Shown here piece by piece: positions 33,792-45,718 of a DNA stretch of 64,000 nt. This DNA comes from Pneumocystis sp. 'macacae'. Lineage: Eukaryota; Ascomycota; Pneumocystomycetes; Pneumocystales; Pneumocystaceae. A model generated the notes under the pieces. It made no database searches and was not told the DNA's origin. It worked only from the letters and a program-made list of their open reading frames with translations. The stretch spans positions 434,001 through 498,000 of the forward strand of contig CM030733.1 of NCBI GenBank assembly GCA_018127085.1, given 5' to 3'. Position 1 is the first letter of the stretch; every line of letters starts with the position of its first letter. Made by a program: the position numbers and the translations under genes.

Positions 33792-35556
33792 ATGAGAATA
33801 CGACTTGCAACAATTCATCCTTTACCTTCATTTAAATGTTGGCATTTTGTTCCAATTTTATCAGATTCAATAACAGTTCAACATTTAATTGAAGATGTAA
33901 TTAAGACATTTTCTTTGGAGATAAAACCATGTCAATTAATTCTTGAATTGGAAGGATTTTATTTACCTTTAAAAGCACCTGTTTGTAAAATATTGCGGGA
34001 AAATGACTTAGTTATGTATGAAATTTTTTTTTTTTATAAAAAAAGCTAATTATATTAACAGATTAAAACAAATTGAAAATTCATTTAATGAGAAAAACAT
34101 TATTCGTATTCCATCAGAAAAGTATTTGTCAATATCCAATAATTATTTAGTGGAAACAAATTGTAAAAACAACAATGATGAGGTGAGAAATGATATACAT
34201 TTGATAAAAAATAATGAACATATGAATACAATCGACAATACTGCAGAAAAAGATCATAATTTAGCACAAAAGACTATACAAAATCACAATCTTAAAAGAA
34301 AAATACAATATTTAGAAAATGAAAATGAATCAGTTGAAAAAAACAATTTGATCAATTCTGGTGTATGGAAAAATGAAATTATTTTAGATACAGGGAAAAA
34401 AATACAAATTTTAAAAAAAAGAACATCTTCAAGAGAATTAAATGTTCAATCTTCTACCTCAAGTAGTTCATCAAAATCATCATCAAAATCATCATCAAAA
34501 TCATCATCAAAATCATCATCAAAATCAACTACATCGTCTTCTTTATCGTCTTCCTCATCATCAGTTACATCATCTTTACCATTAACTTCATCAACATCTG
34601 AATCATTATCGTCTACTTCTGAAGAAGATTCTCCTAATTCAAATACAACATCAAGGTAGGTTTGGTGCTAAATTTGGGAATATTCATTTATATAGATCAA
34701 TCTTAAAAACAAATCAAACGCTTTTGATAAAAAATAAAACCAAAAAAAAAGCGCCTCCTGGCCAAGGATCATTATCTACTAAAGCACGTAATATGAGAAA
34801 AAGAAGAACTAAAAAACTTTTAAGACTTAAACAACAAGGTATTCTTCCAAAGTCTGCCACATTTACAGATTTGTTACAAATAGAAGAAAAAATAGATAAA
34901 AATCAAAATAAAGATATTGAAATTAAACCATTAAAAAAATACATTAAAAATAAAAGTAAAGGATTTATCTCAAGAATGAAAAATACTCAAAATACGCATA
35001 TTAAATTTGATAAAGACGGAAAATTAATTTCAAATAACAAAATATATGAAAAAAACTGGGAAGATAGATGTATTGTGAAAGAAATAGAATGTGAAATTCC
35101 AAATATACCAGTTCAAAATATTTCTATAACACCAAATAGCAAGAATAAAGGTAAATTAATCTAGCAGTTTTGATCATTTTAATCATACATAAAGAATTTT
35201 TAAACAAAACGTTATCTGATGGGATACCACCTTTGCCCGAGAATATAGAAACACTTTCTCTTCTCACTGATCCACCACCCATAGGATCTATTATTGCATT
35301 TAAACATCTTAGCATGAACAATAATTATGAACCTATTTTATCTAATTATAAGGCCGCAACAATAATAAATAAACCATCACCAGATATTTTGGAGCTAAAG
35401 CTTGCTAAGCGTGACCAAAAAGAAAAAAAAATTGATCCTGAAACAGGAGAATATATTTATGGAAAATTTGGAGTAGATACAGATATTGAACAAGACGGTC
35501 AATTGACTCTAGCTTGGAATGATCTTGTATCACCCGTTCTACTCCAAGCAACATAA
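33792..35556 (+). CDS. coilin-like protein (Mug174/coilin family)
   Basis: Coilin is the scaffold of Cajal bodies, where spliceosomal snRNPs mature. Four exons give about 530 aa. The N-terminal ubiquitin-like domain reads MRIRLATIHPLPSFKCWHF ... LILELEGFYLPLKAPVCKIL, matching coilin's start. A long charged, disordered middle contains a Ser/Lys repeat (34468-34527) and KKKAPPGQGSLSTKARNMRK, then a basic stretch. The C-terminal Tudor-like region has PPLPENIETLSLL, GSIIAFKHLSMNNNYEPILS and ATIINKPSPDILELKLAK. The order Ubl-like, basic linker, Tudor-like is diagnostic. First in-frame ATG at 33792; junctions near 34018, 34656 and 35153. Confidence in the family is good; function is from the family. 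Confidence 0.8.
34468..34527 (+). repeat. 12-base tandem repeat coding (SSSK)n
   Basis: About five copies of a 12-base unit (tcatcaaaatca) encode a Ser-Ser-Ser-Lys run within the coilin-like gene's linker. The copies are almost identical, suggesting recent expansion and possible length variation. Confidence 0.85.
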
Positions 35557-35693
35557 TCATCTGTACTATAGCATGTCGACTTTAATGTAAATCTATAAGA
35601 ACATATATTATCTGGATATATAATCAAATAAATCTGCTGGCAGATCACTTATAAACTCTTCAATTCTTTTCTAAATATATTGTTGAATTAAAA

Positions 35694-35992
35694 CTATGTA
35701 TTACTTTTGTCGTCATTTGTCGGTCCCATATTAATAGTTACTGTTTTGTTTTTTTTGTAAATGGTCTTTTGTTCTTGAGTTACTAATTCTTTTTCATGCT
35801 GTTTACGGACCGCTTGACGTGCTTCGTCCCGAAGTACGCCTTCATACATTCTCTACTTAAAATGAGATTCTTGAAATAAATGTTTCATTTAAAAACATCT
35901 TTTTCAATTTGTTGAATATAATGAACAGCACTAATAGTAATAAATGTTATTGTTGTTGTTACAAAAAATGTTGTTTTTGCAAGTTTAGACAT
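35694..35992 (-). CDS. PET117: cytochrome c oxidase assembly protein Pet117
   Basis: A small mitochondrial inner-membrane factor that links heme A synthase to cytochrome c oxidase assembly. Two exons join as Lys-Asp/Arg-Met (intron about 35853-35896) to give 84 aa. The N-terminal helix (SKLAKTTFFVTTTITFITIS) is followed by AVHYIQQIEKDRMYEGVLRD, the family core, and a charged tail with RQAVRKQHEKELVTQEQK. Length and layout match Pet117. No open frame of comparable size shows the whole gene. It converges with the coilin-like gene. Confidence 0.85.
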
Positions 35993-36196
35993 ATGTATTT
36001 TTAAAAAATTTTTTAACAAACTTGATAAAAAATTTTTACATAAAAAGCTGTTCATTAAATTAACTTATGAGTTAGTATTAATCGTGATTATCTTGGTAAA
36101 TTTTACTATGACTATGACAACAGTTACTCTGGCAACGTACGTTTTGATATTTTCAATATTAAAACGTAATAAAATATTTATAAATTAACCAGAAGA

Positions 36197-36822
36197 ATGG
36201 TAAAAATACAAGAATTTTTAAATAAGGGTAAAAACTAACAGTTGTTTAAAGGTAGCTCAAAGTTCATCTGGCATTCAAACACTACTGGAGGTTTTTTTAC
36301 AGTTATATGTAATTAAAGGTTAAATTATTTAGGTGGAGAAAGAATCGCAGAAAATAGTTCAGAAAGCAAGAGAATGTATATAAAATATTTATATATTTTT
36401 TTAAATAGAAGTAATCTTTTAAAGGCAGGGCTCAAGGATTAAAAAATGCTCGCTTGGAAGCTCAAACAGTGATAGAAGAATATAGACTACAAAAAGAAAC
36501 TGCGTTTGAGAAATACAAGAAAGAAGTATAAAACAGTATTAAATAATTAATTTGTGTTTAATGGGTTGTTTTAATAGCTTGTTGGATCTAATATAAAACA
36601 AGAAGAAATTTTTGATAAAATTATTGAAAAAAAATTAGAGGAAATTAGAGAACAAGCACTTAATTCTAGAGAAGAAACAGTAAAAAAGTATGTTTTTTCG
36701 TTTTATTCGTTAATTAATTTTTAATTAGAATAACTGAGCTACTTACAACAGTTAATTTAAAAATGTATACCAATACAAATTTTAAGGCACCTCAAAACCA
36801 ATTTATACAAAATAACACATAA
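36197..36822 (+). CDS. VMA10: V-ATPase subunit G (Vma10)
   Basis: The peripheral-stalk subunit G of the vacuolar proton ATPase. Spliced it gives about 118 aa, the family size. The start ATG is followed at once by an intron (36200-36251), so exon 1 holds only the start codon; joining gives MVAQSSSGIQTLLEVEKESQ, the family N-terminus. Later blocks are KIVQKARECRAQGLKNARLE, AQTVIEEYRLQKETAFEKYK and EIREQALNSREETVKKITEL. It forms a long helix that pairs with subunit E. Five further exons carry the rest. Confidence 0.87.
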
Positions 36823-37156
36823 AAATAACAATAAAATATAACAAAACATTAAAAATATACATATTCTATACATTATTATTTTTATTACTTATAATTGTTT
36901 TTATAATCATATTTTATATCTAGTATTTAATGATTAAGAAAAAGTTTACTTGCTTTTAGTGCTCTAATATTTTTAATATCTTTCTATTAATATTAAATTA
37001 TATTTAATACTTTTAAATGTTTTACAGAGACATTGTTGATAGCCTCACTAAAATATTATCGTGCACTGCTAATCTTTGCATAATTTATTAAAAGATATTT
37101 AAATAATAGAATAATATGATTATATATCTTTTTATCTGTGTATTTATAGAAAAAAA
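36823..37156. other. AT-rich intergenic region
   Basis: 334 bases between two plus-strand genes, VMA10 3' UTR and next promoter. Nothing else seen. Confidence 0.3.
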
Positions 37157-38484
37157 ATGTCCTTAAATGGCTGTATTCTTGCAAATTATATTTTGCAACG
37201 ATCTTTAGGACTCCAAGGTAATCAATATTTAACAATTCCATGCCTTAAAGTGGATGTAAATACAATTGATACACCAAGGAGGGCTCTTAGAAAAGAAATA
37301 TTACTTGGAACTATTTCTTCATGGCCTTTTTATCTCGTTTCTGTACCAAAAAACAGACAAAATATACCATTTTTTACACATTTTTTTGAAGATGAAATAT
37401 TTTTTGAAAACATAACAAATGAGAATGAATATTCAAGAGATGTAGTTTCAGAAGAAACTAGAAATGATTCAGATATTCATTTTTGGTCTCTTTCTCTTGG
37501 AAGGCCTGTTCAATTAGAGTTTAAAATTACATTTGGTCCTCTTTCCATTAGTAACGTGCCTATTGCCTTATTAACAACCATATGGGACGTTGAAAGGCAA
37601 ACATTAGTGCAGGTTATTCTAAGGAAGCATCCCTGGATTCCAGAAGAAGTAGAGTCAACAGGCGGTGGATGGGTAGAAGTAAGAAAAGTACGTTTTAAGG
37701 ACTTTTATGCAGTTTCAGACATAAAATCGATGGCTGTTCCAGCAGGGGAAGAAAGTATTTACAGAAATACATGTTTTTCTTACTTAAAGCATGGATTAAT
37801 ACCTGTTTTAACTAATACACGGCTTATTTTTTTTCCATATTGTTATGTAAATAATTGGAATGATCAGGTAATATATTAGATAGAAGAGTCATTTATTTCA
37901 AAAATTAACTTTAAAAGATATTGATAGAGGACAGAATGTGGCCTTTGCCATCCTCATTTGAACTTGAGATATGGTCAAACAGTTCTACCCAAGAACCATC
38001 ACCCATTGTTTTTGAATTGGATCTTTATATTGAAAAATTATTAAAAGATACAAATCAAGGGTATTCAGAACTATATCTTAGCTATTTTCATACGGAATTT
38101 ATAACATCTTATAAAAGAAAAATAGACAATTCTTCTCCATTAGATTTTAAAGGGGTTACTATTATGGCAGGAGGACTTGGGAAAACCGTTCTAATCATAA
38201 CCCAACTTCAAATAGTGCCATGGGAAAGAAGTGTTATTCCTTTCCATACAAGAATATGGACATTGAAAAATCCTGTGTATAGACCTATTAAAGTTATTCA
38301 AGCAGGTTTTTCATTTCTTCTAGGAAAAAAACATCAAAAACATAATTGTCATCAATATTGTATCAATAATGAATATAAGTTATTGTATTCCTATCAAAAT
38401 GACGGTTTAAACTATTCAGAAGGTCTTAATGAACTTCATTGTGAAGAATTAGGTATTTGTCTTGTAAATACGGGATGGTGTTAA
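37157..38484 (+). CDS. unrecognised conserved-looking protein, about 425 aa
   Basis: I do not recognise this gene. Two exons, joined near 37868/37916 as DQILIEDRMW, give about 425 aa with ordinary composition, suggesting a folded, beta-rich cytosolic protein. Notable segments are HFWSLSLGRPVQLEFKITF, VILRKHPWIPEEVESTGGGW, VPAGEESIYRNTCFSYLKHG, TIMAGGLGKTVLIITQLQIV and TRIWTLKNPVYRPIKVIQAG. The AGGLGKT motif resembles a P-loop but lacks a convincing context, so I do not call an ATPase. No signal peptide or membrane helix. The exact start at 37157 follows from the first ATG. Confidence 0.6.
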
Positions 38485-38737
38485 AATGCATATATATTTA
38501 TGTTTTTTTTATTATTTCATTAATTCGTACAAGTGTTGCTTATTTCTACATTTCTATTATCGATAATCGATCATATGCGTGATGAGTAACATCAAAAACT
38601 GAAGTCAAAGATTTAGTGAATATTTACTGTTGAATTTTTTAAAAAGAGTAATTGATTTCTCAACACAAAGTCTATTTAAGTTTATATGTTTTTAGAGTGT
38701 TTCTTTGGGTTTATTAAGAAAAAACTAAAGCTATCAC

Positions 38738-40618
38738 ATGTTTTCAATAAAATGTTGCTGTGAAACATCAAGTTGCGATAATATCAGGAAAAATGAATTT
38801 CTATTCAATAATCTTAAGAAAGAGATTCAAATTTCATCAGGTAATAAGTCTTTTTATAACTTTTTGGTAATATAAATATAGAACTGACTCAATATCTGTT
38901 ATCAGAATGCAAAATGTATACAGAGAATGCGGAATATAGAGAAAAGTTGCTTAAGCTAAAAATATTGCGCTTAAGGGTTAAAAAAAGCCAATTAGAAGCG
39001 TTATTGTTATCTATTAAGAAAAGAAATAGGGAATTAGAAGAGGAAACATATAGAATTAATGAAAAAAACAAACACATTCTAAATGTAATATTTTTATTTT
39101 TTAAAAGTGTTTTAATTAATTTATAAGAGTATGGAATGTTTAAATAAGTCATTATATAACTCTGAATCTTATATTCAAAATCTTTCAAATGCGTTGGAAA
39201 CAACAAAGTTAGAACTAGAACGTATTCGTTCTTCTATTTATTGTAAACAAGCATTTGAGAGAAGAATACGTATAATGGAAGAAGAAAAAAGTGTGTTAGA
39301 AAATAAATTAGAACAATCTTTAAAAATAGGAATGTTTTTTAAAAAAAAATGGACACAATCAGAGCAATTAGTTAAAATATTAAAAACGCATATAAATGAA
39401 AATAGATTGGAAATAATTGAAAAAAAAAAACAAGTTCTAGTTAACAGACTGAAAAGTTGTTCAGAAATTAAAATGATAAATATCAATTCCATAAAACCAT
39501 TACTTATTATTGAAAAACCGCATTTGATCTCGTTTATTAAAGAATTGATTATTAGGAATTTATTACTTAATACTTTCATGGAACTTTATGCTAATCTTTT
39601 TATAACCAAAGATGAAGCAATCTATTTACAACAAATCCTCTCCCAGCAATTTAATAATACAAGTTTTTCGATTAGTAGTTTATTTAATCTATACGATATG
39701 ACATATGAATTGTTCTATAGATATAATAATGATCACTTATTTTTAGAGAAAAATTATAATACTTCAGACTATTTTTTAAATAAAAACATAAATATATTGT
39801 CAACAATTGCTAAAAAAAGTCAACAAATATATTTATTAGGGTCTTTTAATAAAAAAAGAACAAAATCAAGATCTTATTCTATTGATACTTTATTATTCAT
39901 GCAAACAAAATCTAAAAGATTAGATTTTAGTGATTTAGAAATCATTATATCATCATCTGCACCAAATATATTATCATTTTCTAATTCTCTACAGCTTCAG
40001 AGCGTTTCAAATAATACTTTTGAAAATATAGCTCAAAATATTATCTTTAGTTCTTCAGACTCAATTTTTATAAATAATAAAACACGGCGTGTGTGTTCTT
40101 TAAATTTTTGCAAGGATAAATTATCTTATAAAAAACATAATCAACTTAATTCTAAAATACCTAATTATTCGAATGTGGCATGTAAATCATTTCTTAAGTA
40201 TGCTATAAATAAAAGGTTATTACATGAAACAAAAAAGTCACTAAATTTACATGATTCTTTTCTTTTAAAAAAGTTTTGGTTGTCTTTTAGAAATTTTTCT
40301 CCACCTACTCAGCTCATGAGCCCAATCATATCTACTTTTACAACTGTTCCTATAGAATCTTCTATTTTTTTAAATAACAATATTAGAACTATACTATCAA
40401 ATTCTCTTTTAAAACCCTCTATTACTAATAAATATTTTTTAACTAATAATTTAAAAAAAAGGAAGTATGGCGTTAGATTATGGAAAAATAAAACTAATAA
40501 TAAGGATAAAAGTATATGGAATTCTATTTTTAATAAATGGTTAAGATTAATTCATATAAAATATTCATCAACGAATACTTCAGCAGACAATACAGATTTA
40601 ATAGTGGTTAAAAGTTAG
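38738..40618 (+). CDS. coiled-coil protein with N-terminal cysteine cluster
   Basis: Three exons (junctions near 38839/38881 and 39084/39129) give about 595 aa. The N-terminus has a cysteine group (KCCCETSSC) and then a long coiled coil of about residues 50-200 (KILRLRVKKSQLEALLLSIK, IMEEEKSVLENKLEQSLK). A helical segment (HLISFIKELIIRNLLLNTFM) follows, then a Ser/Asn-rich region. The layout (N-terminal cysteines, coiled coil, C-terminal domain) recalls Atg14/UVRAG-type subunits of the PI3-kinase complex, but the sequence match is not strong enough to name it. A centrosomal or spindle-pole coiled-coil protein is an alternative. Confidence 0.55.
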
Positions 40619-40692
40619 TTATGTACTATGATAAGTTACTCTTATGCTGTAATTCAATTATTATATATAATTAAATATTTTAAAAAAAAGCT

Positions 40693-41027
40693 TTATATCT
40701 CTCTAGTGCCTATAATTGTCTTATATTTTGATTCATCGTCCTTTGTATTTAGACTTATTTTTGAATTCTCTATGCTTATTAATTCAATGCATTGGTGATG
40801 TGTTTCCCATTGGGTTATAGTTATAGTAATTTCTTTAATTTCTACTTTTGATCGTGTCTAAAAAAGCGAGTATATTAGAATTTACAATATTAGTGAAAGA
40901 TACAATATACTTTTAAATTATTTTTTCTTGTTTTATTTGTAATTAAAATATTCGTAAAAGTTAAAGATACTATTTGTTTAGAATATAAACATAAAATAAG
41001 TAACCAAGAGAGGTATATCCACCTCAT
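40693..41027 (-). CDS. candidate small secreted or membrane-entry protein
   Basis: Not a long open frame: two exons (41027-40911 and 40857-40693) separated by a 53-base intron with gtatat donor, ctaat motifs and tttttag acceptor give 93 aa. The N-terminus is a good signal peptide (MRWIYLSWLLILCLYSKQ). The mature part is polar with alternating beta-type residues (VEIKEITITITQWETHHQCI, then NSKISLNTKDDESKYK). It might be a short Kre9/Knh1-like secreted piece, but that is weak. Evidence is the signal peptide and the clean intron only; it could be chance. Confidence 0.42.
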
Positions 41028-42009
41028 GTTTATTTGTGTTAATAATTTTTAAATAACGTTATTATAAACAACTATTTTACATTTTTTTATGCATTAAATA
41101 TTTTATTACATGTGATTTATATTAATCATGCGCGTTTTTAATAGCATAAAGATTAATAATATACTTAGAAAGATTAAAAACATAATTAATAATCATTATA
41201 AACAATAGGTTAAAAATGCATTTAATAAAAAGTACTAGATATATATTATAATTTTATATTATCGATTCTGAAAAACTGTAAAAAGTAAACGATAAATAAT
41301 ATAAATAGAAAAAATACATACATTATAGATTATTAAATCTTATTTTCTATATAATCTTTTACTTTTCTATTTAATTCTAGATAAAAAAACATTCATATAT
41401 AGCATTATTTAGAAGTTCTAATTTTTTAATATATAGAATGTTTAACTATTTATTCAATTCATATATTTTTAAAATCAAAATATATTACTTATATATGATA
41501 ACTATAAATAAAAGATCAATAACAAATAAAAAATATTACATAGTAATTTTAAATGAAATTATTTTATTTTTAGTATATGAAATTTATTTGAATTTTAAGA
41601 GATTTATTAAATCATATAAATCATATATTAATTTCATATAAGTAAAAATATTCATATTTTAAAATTAAAATATTATTTAATATTTTTTTTTTTAAAACAA
41701 AAAATTCTATTTATAACATTAAAAGTAAATTTCAATTAACAGTTATTTTTTTTATTCAAATTCATTCAAAAATATTTATATTTTTAATATTTTAAATAAA
41801 TAATTTGAATTATTTTTAATGTTAAAATATTTTAAAAAGGAAAATTAAAAAATTATTGAAAATATCTAGAAAAATATATAAAAACATAAATTTACTTAGT
41901 ATTGAAATATAAATATTCATAAATATATTTTTACATATAAACTCAATTATAATATTAATAATACTTAATTTGCATATATCCCTATATTATAAATGAATTA
42001 ACACTACAA
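41028..42009. other. extremely AT-rich intergenic region
   Basis: About 980 bases of very AT-rich sequence. A 67-codon frame at 41438-41641 is low-complexity (Ile/Tyr/Lys/Asn) and looks spurious. Nothing else seen. Confidence 0.4.
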
Positions 42010-43150
42010 TTAATGGTCTACAAATACATGTGTAACTTTATCTACTCCACTAAGATGTCTAAAAATTTTCTGAAATTTTATAGGCATAAATCTTAATAGT
42101 GGAAGTATTAAACAATACAATGGTGTATATATCTCTGTACTCAAATTATTTACTATTGCTTTAACTATTTTTTCTGAAACATATACAGGATCAAGTATAG
42201 GAGCTAATAATCGAGAAGGCGTTCTGATATCCTGAAATAAAGGTGTATTTAGTTGTCCTAATACTACAAGTGTTGTTTGGATATTAGAATTTAAATAAAA
42301 AAGTTCATATTTTAATGATTCATGAAAAGATATTAGCGCTGCCTTAGATGCACAATATGCAGCTAAGAATTAATAAGTATATATAGATAAAAAGTATGTT
42401 TATACAAAGGTTAGTTACTCCAATAAACGAAAGTGAAGATGCTATTGTAACAATATGTCCTTCGTTTTTTTGTCTCATTCCAGGCAAAAACATTTTGACC
42501 ATATTAAAATGTGATATAAAATTAACATCAATTACCCTAAAATTTAGTAGTAATAATAAATAAAAATAATATAAACCTTTTGAATTTTTCAAAAGACATT
42601 GTTTCAATTGACCCTGTGCCAAGTATAGCAGCATTATTAATAAGTATTGTAGGTATCCCATACTTAATATATTAGTAAAATTATTTTTAAGATAGTATAT
42701 CAAACATGTTTTTCGATTTCCAAATAAACTCTTTTAAGATCTGTAATACAAGTAATATCACATTGATAATAATGACAAAAAGCTTAAAAGATAAATACCA
42801 ATTATATAAAAAACACTTTTTTACGATTTGATATTTTTTTCTTAATGACAACATCCATAATAATAACAATTACTCCAAGCTGACTTAAAATCAAAGATAA
42901 CTCATGTCCAAGACCAGATGCACCTAAATATTACCCGTTGGCGAAAAAACATATATCTTGCACCAAAACCTCCTGTAACTATTGCAATTTTGCCACACAA
43001 TTTTTTTGTTGATATGAATGACTTAGATACATATGTATAATAAAAAAAACAAATAATCATCAATATACCAATAAACAAATGAAAACCCACGAAAAGAACA
43101 TATAAATAATCAATCAAAAGATGCAGCCAATCCCAGTTACTTAAGTACAT
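42010..43150 (-). CDS. membrane-anchored short-chain dehydrogenase (17-beta-HSD/RDH10-like)
   Basis: An NAD(P)-dependent SDR, probably on ER or lipid droplets, acting on sterol, retinoid-like or fatty alcohol substrates. About six exons give roughly 330 aa. An N-terminal membrane segment (YLYVLFVGFHLFIGILMIIC) precedes the cofactor loop KIAIVTGGASGLGHELSLIL. Later motifs are the NNA box (PTILINNAAILGTGS), the catalytic Ser region HIVTIASSLSFIGVTNLSAY, and the YxxxK motif in SAYCASKAALISFHESLKYE. The C-terminus includes a hydrophobic patch (PLYCLILPLLRFMP). The family is clear; the substrate is not. Confidence 0.83.
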
Positions 43151-43338
43151 TTAGTGATACCAAAAAATCTGATCGAAATCCCGATAATAAAAATATCCTT
43201 TCTAATCCAATGCATTATTTTATTTGAGGATATTTACCAATTAAAATATATAAAATAATTCCAAAAAAAGAATAGACTAACACACCAAAACATGTTAATA
43301 TATAAAAATATCTTTGCATAAACTTTTTAAAAAAAAAC

Positions 43339-44051
43339 TTATTCTTTCTTTTTTTTTTTTGAAAACCTTTCAGAATATTTAGAAATTGTTTCTGTTCGTT
43401 TCTTGTCTCTTTTCTGCATCAAACGATTCTGTTCACTTGTCCAATATTCCTGTCGAAACATTTCCCATCCTTCACAGAAACTTCGGTCAAATCCTTTGCT
43501 AAGAAGAACAAGTCTAACACCACCCTCACCATAATTTGGCCTAGCTAATAGCCTGTAGGGCAAAAGCCGGAAGAAACGAGACTTTACTGTACGATTTGGT
43601 ACAATTTTAAGATTATATGGATGTAAACACTTATTTGTGTACGGAATAAACTTAAGTGGAAGCATTAGCGTCTTGCTATATAATCCAGATAGATAAAACA
43701 ACAAAAGCGTGATTATCCCTGCCAAAAGACAAAGCCGATATAATAAAGAAACATAATAATACTAAATAACTTATCAGATACGTTCATTCTATTATAACAT
43801 TCATACATTAGAAGGTACAATAAAAACACCATAGAAAAAGTATACAATCCAAGATAAAATCCACAAAAAAAACACTTCTTTCATTAATCAAAATTCATAA
43901 AAATTTAAAACAATTTACTTGAATATTTTCGCCGACGAAGATATAAAGAAATATATTCTTGCCGTAGTGATTCTTCAAACATAAGGAGGTTCTGATAAAT
44001 GAAAAACACAGATTTCTCATCTTCTGACCCTGGAAATTCATTATTGGCCAT
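43339..44051 (-). CDS. SPO7: Nem1-Spo7 phosphatase regulatory subunit Spo7
   Basis: The regulatory subunit of the Nem1-Spo7 phosphatase at the nuclear envelope and ER, which activates the lipin Pah1 and so controls membrane versus storage lipid synthesis. Three exons splice to about 215 aa. The core is IYQNLLMFEESLRQEYISLR at residues 18-37, a family signature, then two hydrophobic stretches (FFLWILSWIVYFFYGVFIV, LCLLAGIITLLLFYLSGLY) and KFIPYTNKCLHPYNLKIVP. The C-terminus is Lys/Arg-rich. Length and topology fit Spo7. Confidence 0.85.
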
Positions 44052-44176
44052 GATTGAGATTTCTCTGTCTGTCGCTTATCATACGCGATTGTCGAAGTAT
44101 TATGTAAACGTAAGAGGAAAAGAAATGAAAATACAAAAAAAAAGAAAAAAAACATTATTTAATCTTAACTAAATAA

Positions 44177-45718
44177 TTAAAGAGACTCAATAATAGCTTG
44201 AGTATATTGCTGTGTAGAAGCCTGGAGATATAAGTAAACAAACAAAAGTGGAAAAAAAGAACCTGTCCCCCAAGATCTTGTGTAGAGGCTTTTTTATCTG
44301 CAAGAACATTAAATATAGCCTTTTCTATTTTGTCAGCATATTTATAAAGCGACATATGACGTAGCATCATGATGGAGGAAAAGAGAAGAGCAGTAGGATT
44401 TGCTTTATTCTGTCCAGCAATATCAGGAGCAGATCCATGGACACTTAGCGTATTAATAATACTAAAGAAAATGATAAAGCAAACGTACGCTTCGAAAATG
44501 CTTGCGTTGATGCCAATATTTGCGCTTGGTGTTAAACCAAGACCACCAACAAGTCCAGAACACATATCGCTTAAAATATCTAGCAAAATAAACATTAATT
44601 TAACAAAAATACAAAAGATATGACCTCCATAAAGATTAGGCATAACCATGACTCTATCTCTGTATGGCTTAGGATTAGAAACAATTTTTAAACAAGAATT
44701 ATCAAGAAGTTCTGTTTCAAAAACAATATCAGGATATTCTTTTGAAATATCATGTGCTGTCTTGACAAAAAGACCATCAGAAATTTTCCTTTAAATATAA
44801 AAGTTACGTTTTTTATAAGTACATCTCTTACATAATTGACGCTTTATGAACAGCTGTTACTTTTTTTCTTCCAATATTTCGTGCATATTCAAAAGCAAAT
44901 CGTAGAACTTTTTCACATGCATTCCTAGTTATAAGCTTGATTGACTGGAAAACACCGTCGACCACCATATGTTCAATACCTGAATACTCGCCTTCTGTAT
45001 TTTCCCGAATTAACACAATATCAACATCATCGTATACAGTTTTGCATCCTAAAATAGTACGACAAGGCCTTACATTTGCAAAAAGTGAGCTATTTTGTGT
45101 AAATATACGGAAAAAATTAAATTATTAATTACAAAGTACGTCGAAGCGTAAGGTTGAGAGATACATGACCTTTTCCTACCTAAAAATTTTAATCTTGTTT
45201 CAATTTAAACAAAGACAACTCACAGGAGTAGCAAGAGGGCCTTTTAGTGCTACAGTATTCTTATTAATGGATTCAATTGTTCGTTCAGGAATCATTGTTT
45301 TTCCTATCGAAATATTTCTAAAAAGACGAATATTGCATTTTCCTCTTTACCATCAATCAAAATAGGCATTACATCCATTTCTTCCCATTGTATAGGAACC
45401 TTTCCAAGAATAAATAACAGCTATTGTTCATACGAACCATTCTTACTTTTGCTGCTTTAAAAATATCTTTGACACTAGACGCGATTTCAGGTCCAATCCC
45501 GTCACCTGGTATTAGAGTAACAGTATATATCCCAGAACTGTTTGGTTTCCCAGAATATGTCCCAATAACTGTATTTTTTGTACCATAAAACCGAACCTTC
45601 TAATTTATTCAATAACGCTTATCTTCTGTTTAAAAAATACAATAACTACCTTCTTTGAAGAAGATGAAAAAATATATCTTTCAAATAAAACACTTCTAAT
45701 AATTTTCATAAATTTCAT
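44177..45718 (-). CDS. IDH2: mitochondrial NAD-isocitrate dehydrogenase, Idh2-type subunit
   Basis: A TCA-cycle enzyme subunit that converts isocitrate to 2-oxoglutarate with NAD. About ten exons give roughly 370 aa. The N-terminus is a basic mitochondrial presequence ([20 protein letters not shown]). Landmarks are [100 protein letters not shown] and [20 protein letters not shown]. The SGIEH and [11 protein letters not shown] forms and the REN motif favour the catalytic Idh2 subunit over Idh1. Initiation at 45718; the next methionine (45709) is close. Confidence 0.9.

Noticed and set aside
38140..38190. P-loop (AGGLGKT) in the unrecognised protein at 37157-38484
   Set aside because: It lacks a preceding strand pattern and any Walker B partner, so an ATPase call is not supported.
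41438..41641. 67-codon plus-strand open frame
   Set aside because: Low-complexity Ile/Tyr/Lys/Asn composition in the most AT-rich part of the window; expected by chance.
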